This document shows, piece after piece, positions 8,167 through 17,102 of a DNA stretch of 64,000 nucleotides. Source of the stretch: GCA-2720975 sp964469565 (GTDB lineage: Bacteria; Planctomycetota; UBA1135; GCA-002686595). Position numbers and translations under genes: made by a program. Each line of letters starts with the position of its first letter. Position 1 is the stretch's first letter. The notes under the pieces were generated by a model. The model was given only the letters and a program-made list of their open reading frames with translations. It was not told the origin of the DNA and did not search any database. The DNA lies in assembly GCA_964469565.1 (NCBI GenBank), contig CAYXZD010000003.1, positions 124,001 through 188,000 on the forward strand, given 5' to 3'.

Positions 8167-9930
8167 ATGATTGACTCTCCACAACCGTTTGGCCACTCCC
8201 TGACTCTCGCGCTGGCCCTTACAGCAGTCCTTTCGGGAAAGGTGTCAGCGCAAGTCGCCGGTGACGACGGCCTGGGATCCGCCCTTGACTTACGAGTCGT
8301 CCAACCCGAACTGGACCCAGAGTTTGGCCCTCGCGAAGTCGAGCACCTACTCAATCGAGCTGGTTTCGGAGGAAACACCTTTGCCATCCGCAAGGGGGTC
8401 AAGGCGGGTCAACAGGATCTCGTTCGCCGCCTGGTGGCGGGGGACAAGGAATCCAAGCCTTACCGCTATGAGCCGGTTGTGCCGAATCTGGATCGCTTGC
8501 GTTCACCTGACGAGGAAATCCGTCGACGAGAACGCAATCGCTTGCGCACTCAGAACCGCGACCAAGCTGGGGAGTTCCTCGGCTGGTGGGTCGGCCGCAT
8601 GGTCCAAGGCGAGAATCCTCTGCGCGAACGCATGACGCTGTTCTGGCACGGTTTCTTTACTAGCGACGTCAAGAAGGTCCGCTTGAGCAATCTGATGATT
8701 GACCAAAACGAGCTTTTTCGCCGCCATGCGTTGGGGAATTATGGCGCCCTGCTTGGAGAGGTTCTGCGTGATCCTGCGATGCTGATCTATCTAGACAACA
8801 TCTCCAATACCAAAGGAAACCCAAACGAAAACCTCGCACGCGAGTTGATGGAGCTCTTCAGCCTGGGTGAAGGTAACTACACCGAGGAAGACATTCGGGA
8901 GGTGGCGCGCGCCCTGACCGGATACGGCATTGGTAAGCAGCGCCAGTTTCAACTTCACTCGGGTGAACACGATTTCGGCGCGAAGACGATTCTCGGGCAA
9001 ACGGGCCGTCACGATGCGGGCGATGTGGTCGACATCCTCCTAGACCAGCCGGCCTGCGCGCGTTGGGTCGCTGGGAGCATCATCACCTACCTTGAAGGCA
9101 CACCTCCGAGTGAGGAGCGATTGGGGCATTACGCAAGCCTACTGCGCGAGGAATACTACGAGCTTGCCCCGATGCTGACCGAACTGTTCACAGACCCAAT
9201 GTTCTATCGGCCCGAGGTGGTGGGTGCGCGAGTGAGCTCGCCTATCGACTTTCTTGTGGGATCTTGCCGGCGGCTAGGAGCGGATGTGGATGGGCAGTTG
9301 ATCGTTCGGGGCGCAGGCATGCTAGGGATGAGCCTCTTTGAACCCCCGAATGTGAAGGGCTGGAATGAAGGTCTGCCCTGGGTGACGACAGCGACTTTGA
9401 TGAATCGCGGAAACCTCATGGGCGTGCTACTTGGCACTGTTGCGGCCGGAGACATGCTTGCAGACCCTCTTGAGGATATGGAGCTCACCGCAGCAGACAT
9501 GGAATCCATGGAGGAGATGGGGCTGGAGTTTCCTTTTGACGGTGAAATGGCTGTGGGGGATGAGATGATGATGGAGGCAAATGTGGAAGCCGCCCTTGAA
9601 AGCGCCCCACGCCCGAAGGGTGACATCATGGCCAAGGTGGTGCGCACCTTTCAGTCGAAAGGGAAACGGCCGTCAATCAGTTTTGCCGGACGCATCAAAC
9701 GTCATGGAGATCGCAGTGACCAAGAGTTGGTCGAATACCTGTGTTCGGGGTTGTTAGCGATTGAGGCCCCCCTAGAGACACAGCGAATGCTAGTTGCTGC
9801 GCTGCGCAGCGAGCGCGAAGCTGCGGGAGTCAAGGAGGGCAAGTGGCACCGGCACCCCGAGGAGGCGGACGCCGTTTTCAGAAAGATTGCCCACCTCATT
9901 CTTTCCCTGCCGGAGGCGCAACTCGGATGA
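8167..9930 (+). CDS. DUF1800 secreted protein
   Basis: A 587-residue protein with an N-terminal signal peptide (hydrophobic residues about 10-24, likely cleavage after VSA near residue 28) and then the DUF1800 domain: HLLNRAGFGG, RERMTLFWHGFFTS, NPNENLARELMELFSLGEGNYTEEDI, and EPPNVKGWNEG near the C-terminal third. DUF1800 proteins are common in planctomycetes and have no established function. They are almost always coupled to DUF1501, as here: the stop overlaps the start of the next gene in ATGA. Residues about 435-475 are an acidic, methionine-rich insertion (repeated EDME/MESMEEM) that looks disordered. Confidence 0.88.
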   Translation: MIDSPQPFGHSLTLALALTAVLSGKVSAQVAGDDGLGSALDLRVVQPELDPEFGPREVEHLLNRAGFGGNTFAIRKGVKAGQQDLVRRLVAGDKESKPYRYEPVVPNLDRLRSPDEEIRRRERNRLRTQNRDQAGEFLGWWVGRMVQGENPLRERMTLFWHGFFTSDVKKVRLSNLMIDQNELFRRHALGNYGALLGEVLRDPAMLIYLDNISNTKGNPNENLARELMELFSLGEGNYTEEDIREVARALTGYGIGKQRQFQLHSGEHDFGAKTILGQTGRHDAGDVVDILLDQPACARWVAGSIITYLEGTPPSEERLGHYASLLREEYYELAPMLTELFTDPMFYRPEVVGARVSSPIDFLVGSCRRLGADVDGQLIVRGAGMLGMSLFEPPNVKGWNEGLPWVTTATLMNRGNLMGVLLGTVAAGDMLADPLEDMELTAADMESMEEMGLEFPFDGEMAVGDEMMMEANVEAALESAPRPKGDIMAKVVRTFQSKGKRPSISFAGRIKRHGDRSDQELVEYLCSGLLAIEAPLETQRMLVAALRSEREAAGVKEGKWHRHPEEADAVFRKIAHLILSLPEAQLG

Positions 9931-11171
9931 ACCCACGCCAGACCGTCTCTCGGCGCCGTTTACTAACAGGCAGCCTGTCCGCACTTGGAGGCCTTGCTTG
10001 CACATCCCCTATGGCTCGTGGTTGGCATGCCCTGAGCAAGGGGGAGGGTTACCCGCGTTCCCTAGTCTTGCTCCAATTGTCAGGGGGTAATGATGGCCTG
10101 TCGACCATTGTGCCTCTCGGGGATGATGCCTACGGCGCAGCACGCCAAGCCACGCGGTTGGCCAAGAAAGACACCCTTCCCATGGACGATTATCGTGGCA
10201 TGCATGCGGGGTTGGTTGGTTTGCACGGGGAGTATCAGGCTGGGCGCATGGCCATCGTGGAGGGGGTGGGCTATGAGAATATGATTCGGTCTCACTTTAG
10301 AGCACTTGAAGTGTGGCATACCGGGCGATACGCAGGGCGAGCGAGCGGAGAGGGTTGGGTTGGCCAGTTGGCTCAGGCGGGGTGGTCGGATGAGGATCAT
10401 CCCAATCTGCTCGTGCACCTGGGTGCTCGCAGCCCCTATTCTGTCTATTCCACAACGCATCCAGCGGCGGTACTTCAGGCTCCAACGGTTTACAAGTGGT
10501 TCGGCAATGAGCAGGTCGAGCGTGCCTACGGGATGTCGGAGTCCGGGCAAGAAGAGACTGCGCGTATTGTCGGCGAGCATGCGGGTCGCGACAAAGCGCT
10601 TGCTTCACTGCGTGCAGTACTCGACAACGCTCATGACTCGAGTGCATCGATTCGAAAAGCGGCCGCACTCTATCGCGAGCGAGTGGAGTATCCGCGCAAT
10701 CGACTTGCCGGGACCCTTCGGGACGTGGCCGCTCTCATCCATGGTCGTCTAGGAACTCGGGTCTACTCGGTTCAAATGAGTGGGTTTGACACCCACGCGG
10801 GTCAACGGGGCAGCCATGATTCACTCATGACCAGCCTGGACACGGCCTTGAGTGCGTTCCTGCAAGACCTGCGCGGAAGTTCAGCAGGTCAGGAAACCCT
10901 CGTATTGGTCTTCTCTGAGTTTGGGCGCCGGGTGGCTGAGAATGGTTCCAAGGGGACCGACCACGGGAAAGCTGGGCCCATGTTCTTGTTGGGGCCCGCT
11001 GTGAAGGGAGGTTTGTACGGCAAGCATCCCTCCCTTACCCAGCTCGATCGTGGCGACCTCGCCGCCACAACGGATTTCCGTTCAGTCTATGGAACCGTAA
11101 TTGAGAATTGGTTTGGGGTTTCTCAAGAAGCGGTCTTAGGGAAACGCTATGCGACCCTGCCTTTGATATGA
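9927..11171 (+). CDS. DUF1501 protein with Tat-like signal
   Basis: A 414-residue DUF1501 protein (alkaline-phosphatase/sulfatase-like fold). The start at 9927 overlaps the DUF1800 stop by 4 bp (ATGA), showing translational coupling, so an upstream ATG at 9843 is rejected. The N-terminus SRRRLLTGSLSALGG is a twin-arginine-type signal. Core motifs are LQLSGGNDGLSTIVP, MSGFDTHAGQ, LVLVFSEFGRRVAEN and GTDHGKAGPMFLLG. The pair is presumably exported together, DUF1501 folded through Tat and DUF1800 through Sec. The biochemical function of the family is not established. Confidence 0.88.
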   Translation: MNPRQTVSRRRLLTGSLSALGGLACTSPMARGWHALSKGEGYPRSLVLLQLSGGNDGLSTIVPLGDDAYGAARQATRLAKKDTLPMDDYRGMHAGLVGLHGEYQAGRMAIVEGVGYENMIRSHFRALEVWHTGRYAGRASGEGWVGQLAQAGWSDEDHPNLLVHLGARSPYSVYSTTHPAAVLQAPTVYKWFGNEQVERAYGMSESGQEETARIVGEHAGRDKALASLRAVLDNAHDSSASIRKAAALYRERVEYPRNRLAGTLRDVAALIHGRLGTRVYSVQMSGFDTHAGQRGSHDSLMTSLDTALSAFLQDLRGSSAGQETLVLVFSEFGRRVAENGSKGTDHGKAGPMFLLGPAVKGGLYGKHPSLTQLDRGDLAATTDFRSVYGTVIENWFGVSQEAVLGKRYATLPLI

Positions 11172-11186
11172 GCGGGCGGCTGTCAC

Positions 11187-11606
11187 CTAGGCAGCATTGA
11201 GCATGGCATGCAAACGCATCATGGCTGCGCGGTCAAACTCCAGCCCGAGAGCAGGGTAGGCCAATGAGAAATCGACCCAGCGGTGGTCAGCCCAGTGATC
11301 TTGGAGCCGCAACGGGTCGGGGTCGGCTCCGGGTTGGCACCCAAAGGCCCATTCGACGATTTCTTCATCGCCAATACTCCATCGACTAGGGCAGTCCAGA
11401 TCGATGAGGGGCCCAAGGCAGGGTACGCCCATGGCTTCGCTCGCTCGGCGCCTAGCAGCCTGCTCCAACTGTTCTCCAAACCCTAGCTCACCTTGAATCG
11501 GGCCCCAGAGGGCTTCGATTCCCTGTTCCGGCTTGAGCAGGAGATAGTTGGGCTGTGTACTCTCCTGGCGGTAGACGAATATCTTGAGGCGGTGAAGCAG
11601 TTGCAC
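11187..11606 (-). CDS. Nudix-like protein with degenerate Nudix box
   Basis: A 139-residue protein whose residues 39-61 align with the Nudix box G-x5-E-x7-REUxEExGU. The first glycine, E45, R53, E57 and G60 match, but the second residue of REU is R54 and the second of the EE pair is A58. Two of the acidic positions normally involved in metal binding are therefore replaced. Catalysis may be lost or changed, and it could be a binding or regulatory protein. The surrounding strands (FVYRQ, YLLLKP, W at 34) fit the Nudix fold. It lies convergent to the DUF1501 gene, with 15 bp between stops. Confidence 0.6.
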   Translation of the reverse strand: MQLLHRLKIFVYRQESTQPNYLLLKPEQGIEALWGPIQGELGFGEQLEQAARRRASEAMGVPCLGPLIDLDCPSRWSIGDEEIVEWAFGCQPGADPDPLRLQDHWADHRWVDFSLAYPALGLEFDRAAMMRLHAMLNAA

Positions 11607-11722
11607 GGGGAACAGTCCTGGGTTTGGGTTCTTGTTCTATTCCATCGTAGATTACAGGGACCAAAACTGAACCGAAGATTGCATTCCCGATATGGGGCGT
11701 GCCCCTGTCGCCCCAGTTGATC

Positions 11723-13024
11723 ATGGATCCCACCTCCCCAGAACTTGTTTCTGCCCTAGCACGCCTCGATGCCGCGATCAACTGGGAGCGAGCTGACCGC
11801 GGTGCGATGCGTGTGGATCTTTCACCCATGGAGGACCTTGTGGCGCGCCTCGGCGATCCGCATGAGGCCTTTGAGACCATCCACGTGGGCGGCACCAAGG
11901 GCAAGGGGTCGGTCGCGGCCTTGATCGGAGCGGCTCTCATGCAGTCCGGAAGGCGCTGTGGTCGCTACAGCTCCCCGCACGTGGAGGATGTCCGGGAGCG
12001 TGTGGAGGTTCAGGGTGCATGGGTTGACGATTCGATCCTGGCAGCAGGGATCGACGCCGCCATGAAGGCGCAAATCGATGCACGGAAAGCGCGTACTCCG
12101 GCCGCGGCAGCGACTTGGTTTGACCTCATGACTGCTGCGGCCTTTTGGGCCTTTCGAGATGCTCAGGTCGAGGTTGCAATCGTCGAGGTGGGTCTCGGCG
12201 GTAGGTTAGATTCGACAAATGTCATCACGCCAGTCCTGTGCGTCCTGACGAATGTTGATCTTGAACACACCGATGTGCTGGGCTCAACACGGCAAGCGAT
12301 CGCGAGAGAGAAGGCGGGAATCCTCAAGCCAGGAGTACCACTGGTCAGTGGAGTAGGGGCGGGGAGTGAGGGATCCTGCGGGGATGATCCTGGGCTCGTC
12401 ATCGATCAACGGGCTGAGGAACTCGGAATTCCGGTGGCGCTCCCAGCCATCGCTCACGGCATCATTGCCCGCAATCGCGGGCTGGCCAGCAAGGCCTTGG
12501 ATGTGTTGGGTGAGCGAGGTTGGTGTGACACAGCGGGCCAACCGTTGGGGGCTCACTTACTGACCATCCCCGGGGTGGTGCGAGCTGCCGAACTGCCGGG
12601 TCGTCTTGAGCGTCGCTCACAAGCGGACACGCAGATCGTTTTGGATGGGGCTCATGTACCCTCTAGCCTAGAGATGGTCTTGGCGGAGCTGCATGCCAGC
12701 GGGGGGCTAACAGGACCCATGTCCGCCGTCATTTCACTAGCACAGGACAAGGATGCGCAGGGCTTTCTCAAGGCCCTTGTGGGTCATGCCGATAGGGTGA
12801 TCTGTACCTGCGTCGATTCTGGCCGTCATCAGCCAGCCTCAGAACTCACAAGCCTCGCTCGTGAACTCGGGCTCGCAGCCCATGGGGTCGATTCACCGCA
12901 GGAGGCTCTACAACAAGCGCTAAAAGGCTGTACTCCAAACGGGTGGGTCCTCGTCACCGGATCCCTCTACCTCGTTGGAGCCCTCCGTCAAGATCTCGAC
13001 CAACCACCCACCTCTCCATGCTGA
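11723..13024 (+). CDS. folC: Dihydrofolate/folylpolyglutamate synthase
   Basis: A Mur-ligase-type ATP-dependent enzyme that adds glutamate to dihydropteroate and/or extends the polyglutamate tail of folates. In the 433-residue product the P-loop HVGGTKGKGS lies at residues 54-63, followed by RYSSPHVEDVRERV, EVGLGGRLDSTNV and TNVDLEHTDVLG, all typical of FolC. The C-terminal domain carries LDGAHVPSSL in place of the usual DGAHNP. The ATG at 11723 fits the family; a GTG at 11699 would add 8 residues. The stop overlaps the start of the next gene by 7 bp. Confidence 0.88.
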   Translation: MDPTSPELVSALARLDAAINWERADRGAMRVDLSPMEDLVARLGDPHEAFETIHVGGTKGKGSVAALIGAALMQSGRRCGRYSSPHVEDVRERVEVQGAWVDDSILAAGIDAAMKAQIDARKARTPAAAATWFDLMTAAAFWAFRDAQVEVAIVEVGLGGRLDSTNVITPVLCVLTNVDLEHTDVLGSTRQAIAREKAGILKPGVPLVSGVGAGSEGSCGDDPGLVIDQRAEELGIPVALPAIAHGIIARNRGLASKALDVLGERGWCDTAGQPLGAHLLTIPGVVRAAELPGRLERRSQADTQIVLDGAHVPSSLEMVLAELHASGGLTGPMSAVISLAQDKDAQGFLKALVGHADRVICTCVDSGRHQPASELTSLARELGLAAHGVDSPQEALQQALKGCTPNGWVLVTGSLYLVGALRQDLDQPPTSPC

Positions 13025-13527
13025 CCCTCTGCTCCGATCTCTTCTTGACGGATGCCTTTCTCATCAAGGGAAACGTGGAAAACAAGTACACGCGCCTGTC
13101 ACGCATGCTTGATGAGCACCGCAAGACTTTCTTGCGCATACGAGATGTCACACTGATCGACCTCAATTCGCGCGAGCGAATTCAAACCCCGCTCTTGCAC
13201 ATGAATGTGGATGAAGTACTCATGGCGCATGAATTCCTTGATGAGGCCGGCGACTCCCCGCGTGCCAATATGGCGCGCGAACATGGCGAGACTCTGCAGC
13301 AGGTGCGGGTGTTTTACACGGGCAATCTCAACGTTGAAATCGCGGGGTCCATCCAGCCCGGATCTTATGAGATGACCGACCGTTCATCGCGCCGGTTTTT
13401 CGTCATGCGCAATCCCAAGCTGCGCGGCTTTGAGGATCACGGAGATCAGGATCTTGCAGGGCTGACGAATCTGCCCTACGCCATTCTGAATAGAGTCCGG
13501 CTGTCGTATATCTACGATTTCAATTAG
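13018..13527 (+). CDS. Conserved small protein of unknown function
   Basis: A 169-residue soluble protein starting at an ATG that overlaps the folC stop by 7 bp, so the two are probably co-translated. I do not assign it firmly. The first about 75 residues (FLIKGNVENKYTRLSRMLDEHRKTFLRIRDVTLIDLNSRERI) have the shape of a small beta-barrel domain seen in other proteins of unknown function (DUF6812-like). The second half, residues about 85-169, contains a strand-rich segment ending in LSYIYDFN. No signal peptide, membrane segment or catalytic motif is visible. Confidence 0.6.
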   Translation: MLTLCSDLFLTDAFLIKGNVENKYTRLSRMLDEHRKTFLRIRDVTLIDLNSRERIQTPLLHMNVDEVLMAHEFLDEAGDSPRANMAREHGETLQQVRVFYTGNLNVEIAGSIQPGSYEMTDRSSRRFFVMRNPKLRGFEDHGDQDLAGLTNLPYAILNRVRLSYIYDFN

Positions 13528-13581
13528 CGTGGCAACAACTAAGCGCTTGACCCTTTCACGCTTATGGCCAACGCTATGTAG

Positions 13582-14004
13582 ATGCTGTCTCCAGTGAACC
13601 AAGAGAGAGCCCTTGTAGGTAGCTGCCTTCTCGCTTGTGTTGTGCTCAGCGGCCTGGGCCTTTGGCTGGATCCCGATCCACGTGGGCTAGGCACTCATGA
13701 GCAATTGGGGCTTGCGGCCTGCACGTTCAAGGAAGCCGTGGGCTTGACCTGCCCAACCTGTGGAATGACCACATCGGTGGCGTTGCTGTTTCACGCTCAA
13801 CCGTTTCGGGCATTCGTTACTCAACCAGCAGGGTGCTTCCTTGTCTTGTGGACCTTCGCACTGACTGGATGGGTCGCTTGGACACACCGCCGGACGGGAC
13901 GAGCATTGGAGCGACTTCTCCGGGGAGGGGGGGATAGGCGGATTGGGGTCCTCATTGCCGTAGTTCTGGCGACGTGGGCCTGGCGCTGGCAGCGCGGGTT
14001 CTAG
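13582..14004 (+). CDS. DUF2752 membrane protein
   Basis: A 140-residue integral membrane protein with about three hydrophobic segments (residues about 11-28, 78-98 and 122-134). The DUF2752 signature CPTCGMTTSVALL lies around residues 57-69, preceded by the FKEAVGLT entry. DUF2752 proteins are short membrane proteins of unknown function. The paired cysteines could bind metal or form a disulfide, but this is not established. It stands alone, 54 bp after the previous gene and convergent to rsgA. Confidence 0.72.
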   Translation: MLSPVNQERALVGSCLLACVVLSGLGLWLDPDPRGLGTHEQLGLAACTFKEAVGLTCPTCGMTTSVALLFHAQPFRAFVTQPAGCFLVLWTFALTGWVAWTHRRTGRALERLLRGGGDRRIGVLIAVVLATWAWRWQRGF

Positions 14005-14058
14005 GGACAGGCCAGCCCGCGCGGCTATGCCGTTCATCAGCCCAATCGCAATGGGCGT

Positions 14059-15015
14059 CTACAACGGCTCAGGATCGGCTTCTTCAAATGCGTTAGCCGG
14101 ATCGATTTCATCGAGCATCTCCACGTAACTGGCATACCGCGTCGCGGCCAACTCACCTCGGTCGACTGCATCAAACACTGCACAGTCTGGCTCGTGATCG
14201 TGGGAGCAACCGTCGAAATGGCATTGACCTTGGAACCGAGCGAATTCGGGAAACAGGTCTGCGAGTAGATTGCGTCGGATATTGTGCAGTCGAAACACCC
14301 GGATGCCCGGCGTGTCCACGACCCAGCCGCCCATGCGCAAGGGAATCAGCTGAGAGAAACTTGTGGTGTGTTTTCCCTGGCTCCAGTACGAACTGATCTT
14401 GCCTTCTCGAAGATTGAGCCCGGGTTCTATGCAGTTGATCAAGGTGGATTTCCCCGCTCCTGAAGGACCGTAGAGCACCGTGACTTTATCGCGCATTCGT
14501 TCGGCTAATGCGTCCACTCCGCGTCCGTCCGTAGCACAAGTCTCGATCACATCCACAGGAATGCTCTCGTAGGTTTGGCGAATCTCGTCCAACTCATTGC
14601 CGCGTTGCAAGTCCATCTTGTTGAGCACCAAAACAGCGGGAATCTCGTGCCAGACGCAGGCGGCTAGAATGCGATCGGTGCGGTTGCTAGAGAACCCGGG
14701 TTTGTTCACTGAACTGACCACAAAAAGCTGGTCTACGTTCGCAACAAGCACCTGCTCCCTGGGATCGTGGGAGGAAGCCGTGCGGCCGAGGTAGTTGCGG
14801 CGCTGCTCAACGCTCTCGATGGCGACAGGATCGCCGGCGAGGGATATCTGGACATAGTCGCCGACCGCTACAGGGTTCTTCTGGCCCTTGAGTTCGGTGA
14901 AAAGGTGCCCCCGGGGGGCGGCCTGAACTACACGATCATCCACTTCGACATGACAGACCTTGGCGTCAACCCGAAGCACGCGGCCACGTTCAGATCCTGG
15001 GGAGTCAGCGTTCAT
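14059..15015 (-). CDS. rsgA: Ribosome small-subunit GTPase RsgA
   Basis: A 318-residue circularly permuted GTPase that acts late in 30S subunit maturation. Domains in order: an OB-fold (residues 10-80), the permuted G domain with G4 NKMD (132-135), then G1/P-loop GPSGAGKS (183-190) and G3 DTPG, and a C-terminal zinc-binding domain with CHFDGCSHDHEPDC. The order G4-G1-G3 is diagnostic. The gene is divergent from the SpoU-type methyltransferase with only 27 bp between the starts, so the promoters must overlap. Confidence 0.92.
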   Translation of the reverse strand: MNADSPGSERGRVLRVDAKVCHVEVDDRVVQAAPRGHLFTELKGQKNPVAVGDYVQISLAGDPVAIESVEQRRNYLGRTASSHDPREQVLVANVDQLFVVSSVNKPGFSSNRTDRILAACVWHEIPAVLVLNKMDLQRGNELDEIRQTYESIPVDVIETCATDGRGVDALAERMRDKVTVLYGPSGAGKSTLINCIEPGLNLREGKISSYWSQGKHTTSFSQLIPLRMGGWVVDTPGIRVFRLHNIRRNLLADLFPEFARFQGQCHFDGCSHDHEPDCAVFDAVDRGELAATRYASYVEMLDEIDPANAFEEADPEPL

Positions 15016-15042
15016 AAGAGCAGCCTATGCTATAACAAGAGT

Positions 15043-15831
15043 ATGACACCCCAAGGCGAGATAATTCGATCACGTACCAACGCGGGATTGAAGCGCATTG
15101 GAGCTGTACTGGCGGGAAGGGAACCAGAGACCATCGTTCTTGAAGGAGTCCGCTTGGTGCAGGATGCGCTTGCCGCCCGCCATCCCCTTGATGTCGTGTA
15201 TGTGAGTGATGAACGGGTCGCCCTTGGCGATGAACTGAGCGCGGGGGGCGTCACGGTGGTTTGGGTAGAGAATGAACTGCTTGCCCAGGCTTGTAGCTTG
15301 AAGAGTTCTCCTGGGGTGATTGCCTTGGGCCCAACTCCACGGAGCCCTCAGCTAGCCGAGCTAAGCCTAGGGCCGTCCTCTCTCGTTCTTGTCGTAGCCG
15401 GGGTTGCCAACCCCGGCAACTTAGGGGCCCTCGCACGTTCTGCCGAGGCGGCTGGAGCGAGCGCATTGATCACCCTGGCCGGCGGCAGCTCGCCGTGGAA
15501 TTCAAAGGCACTCCGTGGTTCGATGGGGAGTTTGTTACGCCTGCCCGTGATTGCGGGTGCTGAGCCAATCGAAGTGATGACCACCTTGAGGGAGCGCGGG
15601 CTGCGTCAGGTCGCGGCAGCTACCCGGGGGGGCACAAGCCCATTTGGATTTGATTGGTCTGGGCCTGTGGCACTTTGGATTGCTCCGGAAACGGGGGAGT
15701 TTCCCGATCAACTGGGCTCGCTTGAATTGGTGACTATTCCTACCACGGCCACCGTTGAATCGCTCAATGTCACGGTGGCTGCCTCGGTGCTCCTGTTTGC
15801 GGCCGGCCGCGTCTCGAACGCGGTGAACTGA
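15043..15831 (+). CDS. SpoU/TrmH-family RNA 2'-O-methyltransferase
   Basis: A 262-residue SPOUT methyltransferase. An N-terminal substrate-binding domain (ETIVLEGVRLVQDALA) is followed by the trefoil-knot catalytic domain with GVANPGNLGALARSAEAAGAS, SPWNSKALRGSMGSLLRLPV and a final ESLNVTVAASVLLF. These are the three motifs of SpoU enzymes that methylate ribose 2'-OH in rRNA or tRNA. I choose the ATG at 15043; longer openings run back into rsgA on the other strand. The stop overlaps the rarA start (TGATG). Confidence 0.85.
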   Translation: MTPQGEIIRSRTNAGLKRIGAVLAGREPETIVLEGVRLVQDALAARHPLDVVYVSDERVALGDELSAGGVTVVWVENELLAQACSLKSSPGVIALGPTPRSPQLAELSLGPSSLVLVVAGVANPGNLGALARSAEAAGASALITLAGGSSPWNSKALRGSMGSLLRLPVIAGAEPIEVMTTLRERGLRQVAAATRGGTSPFGFDWSGPVALWIAPETGEFPDQLGSLELVTIPTTATVESLNVTVAASVLLFAAGRVSNAVN

Positions 15832-17102
15832 TGGGTCAACTCTTTGAAGAGCCGGCGGATCGTGGCAAGGACCCACTTCTTGCGGCACCCGAGAGTGCGC
15901 CGTTGGCAGACCGCATGCGGCCTAGAACTCTGGCGGAGTACGCTGGACAACGCCATCTCGTTGAAGAGGGCCGAGTGCTATCCAGTGCCCTCGCCGGTGA
16001 TCTAACCCAGAGCCTTATTTTTTGGGGGCCCCCTGGGGTGGGCAAAACCACCCTAGCACGATTGATTGCTTCTAAGAGCCAGTGCCGGTACGTGCCTTAC
16101 TCGGCCGTGCTCTCTGGCATCAAGGAAATCAAATCCGTGATGGCCGTGGCTGAGCAGGAACGCCGTCGCTTTGGCACGCGCACCCTGCTGTTCGTGGATG
16201 AGATCCACCGCTTCAACAAGGCTCAGCAAGATGCCTTTCTGCCCTATGTGGAACGCGGGGACATCCTGTTGGTGGGTGCGACGACGGAGAATCCATCCTT
16301 TGAGATCATCGCAGCACTGCTGTCTAGGTGCAGGGTTCTGCAACTTAGACCGCTCACTCCTGAAGATGTGGTGGGTCTCTTGCAACAGGCTCTCTCGGAT
16401 CCACGCGGATTTGATGGACAATTTGAGGTGAGCTCAGAGCAACTCTTGGCTATGGCCCATGCGACGGATGGGGATGCACGCAGGGCGCTGACCCTCTTGG
16501 AGACGGCCTGTTCGATGGTCGGTTCAGAACAAGTACGCTTGTCGGATGCTACCCTCTCCGAAGCGCTCCATCGCAAACATCTGAACTATGACAAGACAGG
16601 GGAGGAGCATTACAACCTCATTTCTGCGCTTCACAAGAGCGTACGCAATAGCGATGAGGATGCCACGCTGTATTGGATCACACGCATGATGGAGGCTGGT
16701 GAGGATGGCCAGTATCTAGCTCGTAGGCTCATCCGAATGGCGAGCGAAGATATTGGCCTCGCCGACCCCTTTGCACTGAGAATCGCCCTAGATGCAGCCG
16801 AGGCGTTCGGTCGCTTGGGCTACCCGGAAGGCAGATTGGCATTGGTGCAGGCTGCGATCTACCTAGCTCGCGCTCCTAAGTGTAATGCGCTCTACCTCGG
16901 CCTAGCGGAAGCAGAGAAAGACGTTCAGCGCACCGCTGCCCAACCGGTCCCGAATCACCTTCGCAATGCCGTCACCGACCTCATGAAGGAGGCTGGATAC
17001 GGCAAGGGATACCACTATGCTCATGATGACCCACAAGCTGCAGCTGAGATGACCTGCCTGCCTTCTGCACTTGAGGGGCGGCGCTATTTCGAGCGCCCGT
17101 GA
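15831..17102 (+). CDS. rarA: Replication-associated recombination protein RarA
   Basis: A 423-residue AAA+ ATPase of the RarA/MgsA/WHIP clamp-loader-like family, which acts at stalled replication forks and single-strand gaps. It has Walker A GPPGVGKTT (66-74), Walker B LLFVDEIHRFNK, sensor 1 GATTENPSFE and the C-terminal tetramerisation region with GYPEGRLALVQAAIYLA and KGYHYAHDDP. It starts inside the stop of the upstream methyltransferase gene, so they form a coupled pair. Its 3' end overlaps the convergent recD2-like gene by 19 bp. Confidence 0.92.
   Translation: MGQLFEEPADRGKDPLLAAPESAPLADRMRPRTLAEYAGQRHLVEEGRVLSSALAGDLTQSLIFWGPPGVGKTTLARLIASKSQCRYVPYSAVLSGIKEIKSVMAVAEQERRRFGTRTLLFVDEIHRFNKAQQDAFLPYVERGDILLVGATTENPSFEIIAALLSRCRVLQLRPLTPEDVVGLLQQALSDPRGFDGQFEVSSEQLLAMAHATDGDARRALTLLETACSMVGSEQVRLSDATLSEALHRKHLNYDKTGEEHYNLISALHKSVRNSDEDATLYWITRMMEAGEDGQYLARRLIRMASEDIGLADPFALRIALDAAEAFGRLGYPEGRLALVQAAIYLARAPKCNALYLGLAEAEKDVQRTAAQPVPNHLRNAVTDLMKEAGYGKGYHYAHDDPQAAAEMTCLPSALEGRRYFERP

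Noticed and set aside
14767..15042. N-terminal extension of the SpoU methyltransferase
   Set aside because: It runs antisense through rsgA; the conserved N-terminus begins at the ATG at 15043.
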